From Romanomermis culicivorax (lineage: Eukaryota; Nematoda; Enoplea; Mermithida; Mermithidae): DNA of 64,000 nt. Within the stretch, counting starts at the first letter, position 1. Each line of letters opens with the position of its first letter. Under the pieces are notes generated by a model that did not search any database, was not told the origin of the DNA, and saw only the letters and a program-made list of their open reading frames with translations. Positions 1 to 11,600 of this stretch are shown piece after piece. The stretch is taken from positions 387,501 through 451,500 of the forward strand of contig CAWUHX010000168.1 of the NCBI GenBank assembly GCA_963922205.1, given 5' to 3'. Both the position numbers and the translations under genes were made by a program.

Positions 1-2190
1 AATTTAAATTTTTTGAGGAAAATTCAATTTAATTTTTTTTTTGAAAAAAAATTAAAATTTAAATTTTTTTCGAAAAATATTTCAATTTGAATTTTTTTTC
101 AAAAAAAAATTAAATTTCAAGTTTTTTTTCGATTTTTTGAAATATTTATTTTTTTAATTTAATTGCGATTCTAATTTGCGTAAATTTAATTTTTTATACC
201 GTCTTAATGAATTATATATATAAATGTATGGCGAATCTCGAAAAAGACGTGTAAAATATAAATTTTTTGAGTAAATTTAGAAATTTAATTTGAAAAGTAA
301 AAAATTCATAATTTTTTTGTGATTTTTTTCAGCTTTTCAAATGCGATTTTTCCGAAAAGTGTTGAAAAAGCATTATGCATATTGTACAAAAATCTAGCCA
401 TAAATTAGAATTTTCTGCTCAAAAAAACTTTTTTCCCTGAAATTTAGAAAATTTTTGACGGAATTTTAGCAAAAATTCGAATTTTTCTATCGAAAATAGG
501 AAATTTTTTTAAAAATTCAACCTTAACTTGAACTTTGTGCCGAGAAAAAGATTTTTTTACCAAATTTCTTAATCGAAATTCAGCCGAAAATTCGGATTTT
601 TCACTTAAAAAACATTTTTTTTTTTCAAAAATTTGGAGAATTTTCTGCAAGAAATAAAAAAATGATAAAAAATTCGCGTTTTTGCTAGAAAAAAACAATT
701 TTTGTACAGAAATTTGTAAAATTTTCAACAAAGAAATTCGAATTTTTCGCAAAAAAATATTTTTTTTACAGAATTTTCAAGAATTCAAAGAAAAAAATTG
801 AGACTTCCGCTAAAAAAAATATTTTTCAGCAAAATTTTTGACGAAATATGATTGAAAAATTCGCATTTTTTGCTAGAAAAAAAGCAACTGTTTACGGAAA
901 GTTGTGAAATTTGCGACAAAAAAGTCGAATTTTCAAATTTGAAAAAAAATTTTTTCAACAGAAATTTCAAGAATTTAAAAAAAAAATTATCATTTCTGCT
1001 GAAAAAATCTTTTTCAAACAAAATTTTGATGAAATATGATTAAAAATTTTCATTTTTTACTAGAAAAAAAGCAATTTTGTACAGAAATTTGTAAAATTTT
1101 CGACGATAAAAGACGAATTTTTTACTGAAAAAATTTTTTTCAACAAAATTTTCAACGAAATTTTGATGAAAAATTTGCATTTTTTCAAAGAAAAAGTCAA
1201 TTTTTTTTTGGAAAAAATTTCTAAAATTTCCAACAAAATTCGAATTTTGCACTCTTGAAAAAACAGTTTTCCTGAAAATTTCCGATAATTTGCTGCAAGA
1301 ATTTGAAGGAAAAATTGGATTTTCCGCTCATAAAAAATCTTTTATGGGAAAATTTTTGGCGAAATGCGACGGGAAATTTGCATTTTTTTGCCAGAAAAAA
1401 GGCAATTTTGTACGAAAATTTGCAAAAATTTCAGCAAAATCCAACCAAAAATTCGAATTTTTCAGTAAAAAAAACATTTTTTACAGAAATACCAAGAAAA
1501 AAAATTGAGACTTCCGCTAAAAAAAAATCTTTTTCAGCAAAATTTTCGACAAAATGTGAGTCGAAATCCGCATTTTTAGCCAGAAAAAAAGCACTTTTGC
1601 ACAAAAATTTACAAGGTTCAACGAAAAATCCGAATTTTCCACGCGAAAACGCATTTTTCTACGAAAATTCGGAATATTTTTCCAGAAGAATTCAAAGAAA
1701 AAAATTGAAATTTCTGTTGAAGAAACTTTTTTTCAGCAAAATTTTGGACGAAATGTGAGTGAAAATTCGCTTTTTTTGCTAGAAAAGAAGCAATTTTGTA
1801 CGAAAAATTGCAAGTTTCAACGAAAAATTCGAATTTTTCTACAAAAACTTGGACAATTTAAAGAGAAATTTTGAAATTTCTGCTCGAAAAAATTCTTTTT
1901 CAGGAAAATTTTCGATGAAATGTGACTGAAAATTTACATTTTTTAGCAAGAAAAAAAACCGATTTTGTACGAAAATTTGCAAAAGCTTTCAACAAAAAAT
2001 TCGAATTTTCCACTCAAAAAACATTTTTCCACAAAAATTTCAAGAATTTAGAGAAAAAATTTAGTTTTCTGCTGAAAAAACATTTTCCAGCAAAATTTTT
2101 GACGGAATATGGAGAAAAACCCCATTTTTTGCTGCAAAAAAAGCAATTTTTGTACGAAAATTTGTAAAATCTCCAACAAAATTCGAAAAA
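1..2190. repeat. Left copy of a segmental duplication (matches 16721-19330)
   Basis: The first bases align with 16721 onward, which lies 27 bp after the unc-119 stop codon. The match continues through a GC-richer landmark (GTCTTAATGA at 201 and at 16921) and then through the A/T-rich array to about 2190, opposite about 19330. The copies differ by substitutions and small indels, for example about 12 bases missing near 17108 relative to 388-400. They are therefore diverged copies or unmerged haplotypes, not the same reads. The right copy has extra array units at about 18780-19190. No gene is seen here apart from the 3' flank of a presumed off-window unc-119 copy. Confidence 0.8.
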
Positions 2191-4131
2191 ATTCGAATTT
2201 CGCGTTTAGAATATTTTTTCTGCGGAATTTTTAGGGAAAATTCCAATTTTCCGATCGAAGAATTTTTTCCGCAAAATTTTGCGAAAATTTTTGACAAAAT
2301 TATTCAACCAGAAATTCGAATTTTGCGGGAAATTTCGGTGGATTTTGGACGAAATTTAACCGAAAAATTCGAATTTTTCGTTTAAAATATCTTTTTCTGC
2401 ATAATTTTGAGCGAAAATTTCAATTTTTTCGGTCGGAGAACTTTTTTCCGCCAAAATTTTGGATAATTTTGACGAAGTTCAACCAGAAATTCAAATTTTG
2501 CAACAAATATTGACGAATTTTGGGCGAAATTTAACCGAAAAATTCGAATTTTTTGGTTTAAAATATCTTTTTCTGCATAATTTTGAGCGAAAATTTCAAT
2601 TTTTCGGTCCGAAGAAGCTTTTTTCCCCGCAAAATATTGCAGAATTTTTGACGAAATTCGAATTTTGCAGGGAATCGGAATATTGATGCATTTTGGATAA
2701 AATTACACCGGAAAAATTCGAATTTCGCGTTTAGAATATTTTTTTTCTGCGGAATTTTTAGGGAAAATTCCAATTTTCCGATCGAAGAATTTTTTCCGCA
2801 AAATTTTGGAAAATTTTTGACAAAATTATTCAACCAGAAATTCAAATTTTGCGGGAAATTTCGTTGGATTTTGGACGAAATTTAACCGAAAAATTCGAAT
2901 TTTTCGTTAAAATTTCTTTTTCTGCATAATTTTGATCGAAAATTCCAATTTTGCGGTCGGAGAACGTTTTTTTTTTCCGCAAAATTTTGGATGATTTTGA
3001 CGAAATTCAACCGAAAATTCGAATTTTTCGCTCAAAATTACTTTTTTTCTGTAGAATTTTTGACGAAATCTAGCGCCAAATATGAATTTTTCGCTCAAAA
3101 AAAGATTTTTTTGTGGGCCAAATTTATAAATTTCTTGACAAATTCCAACCCAAAAATTTGAATTTTTGACAATTTTCCGACCGAGGAAGCTTTTTCGCAA
3201 AATTTTGCACAATTTTTGATCAAATGTAACGCTAAATTCAAATTTTCCGCTCGATAAATGCTATTTTTCCGCAAAATTCCGCGGAATTCTTGACGAAATT
3301 CAACCGAAAAATTCGAATTTTTACGTTCAGAATATTTTTACTGCGGAATTTTTAGGAAAAAATCGAATTTACCACTTTAAAAATTTATTTTTGCTCAAAA
3401 ATTTTGGATAATTTTTTTAGTAAATTCAACCAAAAATTTGAATTTTGCGCTCTCCAAAATTTCCGAAATTTTGGACGAAATTCAAGCGAAAAATTCGAAT
3501 TCTTCATTCACATTATTTTTTTCTGCCCAATTTTTGGGGAAAATTCTATTTTTTCGCTTTAAACATGGTTTTTTTGCTCAAAAATTTTGCGGTTTTTGAA
3601 TAAATCTAACCAGAAATTCGAATTTTTACCTCTATAATGCTTTTTTCTGTTGAATTTTTGCGAAGATTTTCACGGAATTTGACTCAAGAATTGAATTTTT
3701 GGCTCAAAAAATGCCTTTTTTCCATGTAAAATTTTGGAAAAATTTCTGTTGAAATTCAACCGAAAATTCAAATTTTTCGCGCTCGAAACTTTTTTTTCTG
3801 CAGAATTTTCGGAAAATTTTCGACGTAATTCATCCAAAATATGTCAATTTTACGCTCAACAAAGCTTCTTTTGTGTAGAATTTCCGCAAAATTTCCACGA
3901 AAATTAACCAAAGGTTGAATTTTCCCCTCAGAAAATGTTTTTTTTTATACAGAATTTTGTATAATTTCCGACAAAATTCAAACCGAAAATTCGAATTTTT
4001 CGTCCAAAAAAAGCTTTTCATGTCGATTTTTGCAAAATTTTGGACGAAACTGAACTGAAAATTCAAGTTTTTCGCTCTAAAAATGCTTTTTTGTTTAAGA
4101 ATTTTTCGGAAATTTTAGACGAAATTCAACC
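492..4131. repeat. Copy 1 of a 3.6-kb near-identical duplication across gap 1
   Basis: This stretch (3640 bp) reads the same as 4317-7938 (3622 bp) over its whole length. The differences I see are mostly homopolymer-length changes. The left copy ends exactly at adapter sequence and the right copy starts exactly at adapter sequence. This is what two overlapping contig ends placed side by side would look like, so I regard it as an assembly duplicate rather than biology. Confidence 0.88.
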
Positions 4132-4173
4132 AGTACTCTGCGTTGATACCACTGCTTAATCTGATAGAGTGTG
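4132..4173 (-). other. Amplification adapter plus barcode (contaminant), left of gap 1
   Basis: The reverse complement ends in AAGCAGTGGTATCAACGCAG followed by AGTACT, the template-switch/PacBio ultra-low-input PCR adapter as I remember it. Next to the Ns is ATCTGATAGAGTGTG, which looks like the complement of a 16-base PacBio sample barcode (recalled, not looked up). It is not genomic. Confidence 0.93.
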
Positions 4174-4273
4174 NNNNNNNNNNNNNNNNNNNNNNNNNNN
4201 NNNNNNNNNNNNNNNNNNNNNNNNNNNNNNNNNNNNNNNNNNNNNNNNNNNNNNNNNNNNNNNNNNNNNNNNN
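4174..4273. other. Assembly gap 1 (100 N)
   Basis: Exactly 100 Ns lie between two inverted copies of the same adapter. Because the flanking 3.6-kb blocks duplicate each other, the gap probably represents a contig overlap and not missing sequence. Confidence 0.97.
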
Positions 4274-4316
4274 ACACACTCTATCAGATTAAGCAGTGGT
4301 ATCAACGCAGAGTACT
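4274..4316 (+). other. Amplification adapter plus barcode (contaminant), right of gap 1
   Basis: The barcode-like ACACACTCTATCAGAT and a T are followed by AAGCAGTGGTATCAACGCAG and AGTACT. Genomic sequence resumes at 4317 and matches position 492. Confidence 0.93.
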
Positions 4317-7300
4317 GAAAATAGGAAATTTTTTTAAAAATTCAACCTTAACTTGAACTTTGTGCCGAGAAAAAGATTTTTTTTACCAAATTCTTAATCG
4401 AAATTCAGCCGAAAATTCGGATTTTTCACTTAAAAAACATTTTTTTTTTAAATTTGGAGAATTTTCTGCAAGAAATAAAAAAATGATAAAAAATTCGCGT
4501 TTTTGCTAGAAAAAACAATTTTTGTACAGAAATTTGTAAAATTTTCAACAAAGAAATTCGAATTTTTCGCAAAAAAATATTTTTTACAGAATTTTCAAGA
4601 ATTCAAAGAAAAAAATTATCATTTCTGCTGAAAAAAATATTTTTCAGCAAAATTTTTGACGAAATATGATTGAAAATTCGCATTTTTTGCTAGAAAAAAA
4701 GCAACTGTTTACGGAAAGTTGTGAAATTTGCGACAAAAAAGTCGAATTTTCAAATTTGAAAAAAAATTTTTCAACAGAAATTTCAAGAATTTAAAGAAAA
4801 AAATTATCATTTCTGCTGAAAAAATCTTTTTCAAACAAAATTTTGATGAAATATGATTAAAAATTTTCATTTTTTACTAGAAAAAAAGCAATTTTGTACA
4901 GAAATTTGTAAAATTTTCGACGATAAAAGACGAATTTTTTACTGAAAAAATTTTTTTCAACAAAATTTTCAACGAAATTTTGATGAAAAATTTGCATTTT
5001 TTTCAAAGAAAAAGTCAATTTTTTTTGGAAAAAATTTCTAAAATTTCCAACAAAATTCGAATTTTGCACTCTTGAAAAAACAGTTTTCCTGAAAATTTCC
5101 GATAATTTGCTGCAAGAATTTGAAGGAAAAATTGGATTTTCCGCTCATAAAAAATCTTTTATGGGGAAAATTTTTGGCGAAATGCGACGGGAAATTTGCA
5201 TTTTTTGCCAGAAAAAGGCAATTTTGTACGAAAATTTGCAAAAATTTCAGCAAAATCCAACCAAAAATTCGAATTTTTCAGTAAAAAAACATTTTTTACA
5301 GAAATACCAAGAAAAAAAATTGAGACTTCCGCTAAAAAAAAATCTTTTTCAGCAAAATTTTCGACAAAATGTGAGTCGAAATCCGCATTTTTAGCCAGAA
5401 AAAAGCACTTTTGCACAAAAATTTACAAGGTTCAACGAAAAATCCGAATTTTCCACGCGAAAACGCATTTTTTCTACGAAAATTCGGAATATTTTCCAGA
5501 AGAATTCAAAGAAAAAAATTGAAATTTCTGTTGAAGAAACTTTTTTTCAGCAAAATTTTGGACGAAATGTGAGTGAAAATTCGCTTTTTTTTGCTAGAAA
5601 AGAAGCAATTTTGTACGAAAAATTGCAAGTTTCAACGAAAAATTCGAATTTTTCTACAAAAACTTGGACAATTTAAAGAGAAATTTTGAAATTTCTGCTC
5701 GAAAAAATTCTTTTTCAGGAAAATTTTCGATGAAATGTGACTGAAAATTTACATTTTTAGCAAGAAAAAAACCGATTTTGTACGAAAATTTGCAAAAGCT
5801 TTCAACAAAAAATTCGAATTTTCCACTCAAAAAAACATTTTTCCACAAAAATTTCAAGAATTTAGAGAAAAAATTTAGTTTTCTGCTGAAAAAAACATTT
5901 TCCAGCAAAATTTTTGACGGAATATGGAGAAAAACCCCATTTTTTGCTGCAAAAAAAGCAATTTTGTACGAAAATTTGTAAAATCTCCAACAAAATTCGA
6001 AAAATTCGAATTTCGCGTTTAGAATATTTTTTCTGCGGAATTTTTAGGGAAAATTCCAATTTTCCGATCGAAGAATTTTTTCCGCAAAATTTTGGAAAAT
6101 TTTTGACAAAATTATTCAACCAGAAATTCGAATTTTGCGGGAAATTTCGGTGGATTTTGGACGAAATTTAACCGAAAAATTCGAATTTTTCGTTTAAAAA
6201 TATCTTTTTCTGCATAATTTTGAGCGAAAATTTCAATTTTTCGGTCGGAGAACTTTTTTCCGCAAAATTTTGGATAATTTTGACGAAGTTCAACCAGAAA
6301 TTCAAATTTTGCAACAAATATTGACGAATTTTGGGCGAAATTTAACCGAAAAATTCGAATTTTTTGGTTTAAAATATCTTTTTCTGCATAATTTTGAGCG
6401 AAAATTTCAATTTTTCGGTCGAAGAAGCTTTTTTCCCGCAAAATATTGCAGAATTTTTGACGAAATTCGAATTTTGCAGGGAATCGGAATATTGATGCAT
6501 TTTGGATAAAATTACACCGAAAAATTCGAATTTCGCGTTTAGAATATTTTTTTTCTGCGGAATTTTTAGGGAAAATTCCAATTTTCCGATCGAAGAATTT
6601 TTTCCGCAAAATTTTGGAAAATTTTTGACAAAATTATTCAACCAGAAATTCAAATTTTGCGGGGAAATTTCGTTGGATTTTGGACGAAATTTAACCGAAA
6701 AATTCGAATTTTTCGTTTAAAATTTCTTTTTCTGCATAATTTTGATCGAAAATTCCAATTTTGCGGTCGGAGAACGTTTTTTTTTCCGCAAAATTTTGGA
6801 TGATTTTGACGAAATTCAACCGAAAATTCGAATTTTTCGCTCAAAATTACTTTTTTTCTGTAGAATTTTTGACGAAATCTAGCGCCAAATATGAATTTTT
6901 CGCTCAAAAAAAGATTTTTTGTGGGCCAAATTTATAAATTTCTTGACAAATTCCAACCAAAAATTTGAATTTTTGACAATTTTCCGACCGAGGAAGCTTT
7001 TTTCGCAAAATTTTGCACAATTTTTGATCAAATGTAACGCTAAATTCAAATTTTCCGCTCGATAAATGCTATTTTTCCGCAAAATTCCGCGGAATTCTTG
7101 ACGAAATTCAACCGAAAAATTCGAATTTTTACGTTCAGAATATTTTTACTGCGGAATTTTTAGGAAAAAATCGAATTTACCACTTTAAAAAATTTATTTT
7201 TGCTCAAAAATTTTGGATAATTTTTTTAGTAAATTCAACCAAAAATTTGAATTTTGCGCTCTCCAAAATTTCCGAAATTTTGGACGAAATTCAAGCGAAA

Positions 7301-7938
7301 AATTCGAATTCTTCATTCACATTATTTTTTTCTGCCCAATTTTTGGGGAAAATTCTATTTTTTCGCTTTAAACATGGTTTTTTTGCTCAAAAATTTTTGC
7401 GGTTTTTGAATAAATCTAACCAGAAATTCGAATTTTTACCTCTATAATGCTTTTTTCTGTTGAATTTTTGCGAAGATTTTCACGGAATTTGACTCAAGAA
7501 TTGAATTTTTGGCTCAAAAAATGCCTTTTTTCCATGTAAAATTTTGGAAAATTTCTGTTGAAATTCAACCGAAAATTCAAATTTTTCGCTCGAAACTTTT
7601 TTTTTCTGCAGAATTTTCGGAAAATTTTCGACGTAATTCATCCAAAATATGTCAATTTTACGCTCAACAAAGCTTCTTTTGTGTAGAATTTCCGCAAAAT
7701 TTCCACGAAAATTAACCAAAGGTTGAATTTTCCCCTCAGAAAATGTTTTTTTTTATACAGAATTTTGTATAATTTCCGACAAAATTCAACCGAAAATTCG
7801 AATTTTTCGTCCAAAAAAAGCTTTTCATGTCGATTTTTGCAAAATTTTGGACGAAACTGAACTGAAAATTCAAGTTTTTTCGCTCTAAAAATGCTTTTTT
7901 GTTTAAGAATTTTCGGAAATTTTAGACGAAATTCAACC
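4317..7938. repeat. Copy 2 of the 3.6-kb near-identical duplication across gap 1
   Basis: Matches 492-4131 with small homopolymer differences. From 7939 the sequence continues past the point where copy 1 is cut by adapter, so this copy is the one joined to the unc-119 locus. Confidence 0.88.
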
Positions 7939-8551
7939 CAAAATTCGAATTTTCCGCTCGAAAAATGATTTTATGGTCCAAAATTTTGCAGAATTTATGA
8001 CGAAATTCAACCGAAAAATTAGAATTTTTTGCTCGAAAAATTTTTTGTTTAGGATTTCGGAAAATTTTAACGAAATATAACTAAAAATTGTAATTTTAGC
8101 AAAAAAACGCATTTTTCTACGGAAATTTGAAAAATTTTATCGAAAATTTAAATTTTTCCCCCAAAAATTTTTTCCGCGGGAATTTGTGGAATTTACAACG
8201 AAATTTAAGCAAAATTTGGAATTTTTCGCCTTGGAGAAGCATTTTTCTGCGAAAATTCAGCAAATTTTGAACGAAATTCAACCAAAAATTAGAATTTCAC
8301 GCCGAAAAAATCATTTTTCTGCGAGAATTTGTGAAATTTTCGATAAAATTCCAGCAAAAATTCGAATTTTTTGCTTAAACGGATCATTTTTCGGCGAAAA
8401 TTTCTAAAATTGTCAACTAAATTTAACCAAAAATTTTAATTTTATGCTGGAAAAATTATGATTTTTAGAAAAACTGGAAAAATTAAAAATGATTTTTTTT
8501 GTCACTTTAAAATTTAATTTTCGAATTTTTTTTTAATTTTTTCCTTTTTTC

Positions 8552-8561
8552 AGCATTTTTT
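8552..8561 (+). promoter_or_regulatory. Splice acceptor and 8-nt leader before the unc-119 ATG
   Basis: A T-rich tract ends in TTTTTTCAG at 8553, and ATG follows after 8 nt (CATTTTTT). Such a short leader fits a spliced-leader trans-splice site. An ordinary intron after an upstream non-coding or coding exon is equally possible, because the leader has no in-frame stop. Confidence 0.55.
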
Positions 8562-8661
8562 ATGAGGCCTAAAAACGAAGGCGGGAAAACGCAAGAAATG
8601 GTTTTAAGTACGGATAACGTTTGCCCCGACGACGTTCTACGATTGACTAATATAACTAAAA
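8562..8661 (+). CDS. unc-119: unc-119 coding exon 1
   Basis: Encodes residues 1-33 plus one base of codon 34. It starts [13 protein letters not shown] and ends in NITK before the donor A|GTAAAA. The first ATG after the acceptor was chosen as the start; Met13 is an alternative. Confidence 0.85.
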
Positions 8662-11600
8662 GTAAAATTTTTAATTTGAAATTTTTTTAAAATTTTAAAA
8701 AATTATCAACTTTTTTCTCTAATTTTGTAAAATTTTAGACTTTTTAAATTTTAAAATTCGAATTTCAATATGAAATTCATCAAAAATTCTGTAGAAAAAT
8801 CAACTTTTTACCTCGAATTTTGCAAAATTTTAGACTATTTGAATTCGAAATTCGAATTTTGGATGGAATTTATTGAAAATTCCGCAGGAGAAATCAATTT
8901 TTTTTACTGGAATTATGCCAAATTTTGAACTTTTCGAATACAAAATTCGAATTTTTCAGGTGAAATTCATTGAAAATTTTGCAGGAAAATTAACTTTTCC
9001 TGTTAAATTTTGAAAAATTTCAGATTTTTTGAATTAAACATTCGAATTTTAAGGCAGGTTTTATTGAAAATTTGGCAAAAAATTCCATTTTTTCCAAATT
9101 TTGCAAAATTTTCGATTTTTTTCAAATTCGAATTTTCGGTCATTTCTTTAAAAATTTTGCAAAAAAACCATTTTTTTTCTCAACTTGTATATAGAATTTG
9201 GCAAAATTTTAAACTTTTTTTAACTTCGAATTTTAGGTGGAATTTATTAAAAATTATTCAAAAAATCAATACTTTTTCTCAAATTTTGCACAATTTTAGA
9301 CTTTTTGAATTCAAAACCGAATTTTAAGTTGAAATTCATTAAAAATTTTTCAAAAATTTAACTTTTTTCCCAAATTTTGTAAAAATTTAGACTTTTTTGA
9401 ATTCAAAATTCGAATTTTAGGGTGGAAATTATAAAAAATTATGGAAGAAATCAATTTTTTTGAAATTATGCAAAATTTTAGACTTTTCGAATTCAAAATT
9501 CGAATTTTAAGGTGAAATCCATTGAAATTTTTTTCAAAAAAATCAACTTTTTCTGCAAAATTTTAGACTTTTTGAGCACAAAATTTAGCTTATAGGTCAA
9601 ATTGCGTCCAAAATTTTTTTGAAAATTCGACGAGAAGTTTATTTTTTTTTGTATAATTTTTAATGAATTTCACCTTAAAAGTCGAATTTCGAATCCAAAT
9701 AGTCTAAAAAATGACCAAAAATTCGGTAAAAAAATTAATTTTTTTGCATTATTTTTGATGAATTTCGCGTTTAATTTAAATTTGGTGCTCAAAAAATTTT
9801 AAAATTTTTCAAAATTTAAGTCAAAAGATTATTTGAAAAATTTTAAAACGAATTTCACCAAAAATTCAAATTTTGAATCCAAAAAGTCTAAAATTTTGCA
9901 AAATTTACGACCAAATTCGCGTAAATTTCTACAGAAAAATATTTTTTCAAGGCGGAAAATTCGAATTTTTGGTTAAATTTCGTGGAAAATTTTGCAAAAT
10001 TTTGCAGAAAAAAGCGTTTTTTATGGAATAAAATTCCAAAATTTAATGAAAATGTGAAAAACTTTGGAAAATTAACAAATTTTTTTTTCTCATTTCTTTT
10101 ATTATTTTTATTTTTTATTTTTTTTTAATTTTTTTTCTAGCTTATCTTTGTCGGCCGGACGCCAACGTTTACGATATCGAATTTACAAGATTTAAAATTC
10201 GCGATTTAGACACCGGTGTTATTTTATTCGAAATTGCTAAACCTCCGTGCGGTAAATGAAAATTTAGACGAAAAAAAAATTTTAAATTTTTCCCGAAAAT
10301 TTTAAAAATTTCAAATTTTTTTTATTTTTTAAAATTTTTCGACTTTTTTGAATTTTTTAATTTTTTTTTAATTTTCAAATTTTTTTTTTAAATTTTTTTT
10401 ATATTTTCAAATTTTTTATTTTTTTGAATTTTTAAATTTTTAAATTTTTTTAGACGATGATCTCGACGATTACGAACAATCAATAGAAGAAGCGATCGAT
10501 CCGAATTGCGGTCGTTTCGTACGTTACCAATTTACGCCGCAATTTTTACGTCTAAAGCACGTCGGCGCCACGTAAATTTAATTGAAAAAAATTAAAATTT
10601 GAAAAAATTTAAAATTTCAAAATTTCCAAAAATTGAAAAATTTTTTAAAACTATAATTAAAAAGTTTGAAAAAAAGAAATAAGCGCAAAAAAATCATTTT
10701 TAGAACTTTTAAATTCAATTAATTTTATGAAAAAGTAATTATTTCGCAAAAAAAAGTTATATTTTATGCCGGAAATTCAAATTTTTAATTGCATTTTGTC
10801 GAAAATTTTTCTGAACAAAAACTTTTTTTCAAGCAGAAAACTCAACTTTTTGGCCAGAAATTTTGCAGAAAAAAAATTTTTTGAGCAAAAAATTCAATTT
10901 TTTTCGTTAAATTCCGCCAAAAGATTTTTGGAAAAAAGAGAATTTTTCAGCAGAAAATGCGAATTTTCGGTCCGATTCTATCGAAAATTCTGCAAAAATA
11001 CAGCATTTTTGAGCAGAAAATGCAATATTTTTGTTAAATTTCAGCAAAAGTTTTAAAAAGAAGAGCATTTTGAGCAGAAAATGTCAATTTTCGGCTGAAT
11101 TTCATTAAAAATTTCGCAATAAAAGAGCTTTTTCGAGCATAAAATTCAACTTTTTGGTTGAATTTCATCAGAAATTTTGTCAAACAAACTTTTTTGAGCT
11201 GAAATTTTAAATTTTTGGTTAAATTTCGTCAAAAATTTTAAAAAAATGCGTTTTTGAGTGGAAAATTCAAATTTTTTTATATTTCATCAAAATTTCGGCA
11301 AAAATGAGCTTTTTTGAACAAAAACTTGAATTTTTGGTTGAATTTCATGAAAATTCTGCTATAAAAGAGCATTTTTGAGCAAAAAAAATCAGATGTTTGG
11401 TTAAATTTCATGAAACGTTTTGCAAAAAAAAAGCTTTTTTCAGTAGAAAATCCAAATTTTTGGTTGAATTCCACCAAAAATTTTCCTGGAAAAAAGCTTT
11501 TTATAACGAAAAACTCAATTCTTCAAATGAATTTCATGAAAAATTTAAAAAAGAGCATTTCTCAGCAAAAATTTTACAAAACAACTTTTTCGAGCGGAAA

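Larger units (their letters stand above)
420..8460. repeat. Degenerate AT-rich tandem array (65-75 bp basic unit)
   Basis: The stretch is built from a loosely conserved unit. On the + strand it reads roughly GACGAAATTCAACCGAAAA, then TTCGAATTTTTCGCTCAAAA, then TGCTTTTTTCTGCAAAATTT. From 420 to about 2190 it is organised in units near 185 bp, and from 2200 to 8100 in pairs near 140 bp. The same family appears in unc-119 introns 3 and 4, at 17100-19960 and, more degenerate, in RPRD1 introns 1 and 2. The open frames here are low-complexity F/K/N/S strings without conserved motifs, so I call no gene. Confidence 0.85.

Noticed and set aside
4095-4356. Two mirrored frames crossing the Ns with the peptide TLYQIKQWYQRRVL
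   Set aside because: The peptide is the translated adapter and barcode; the rest is N.
444-8407. Many open frames of 60-165 codons rich in F, K, N and S on both strands
   Set aside because: They are translations of the A/T repeat units, overlap each other on opposite strands, recur in both artefact copies and show no family motif.
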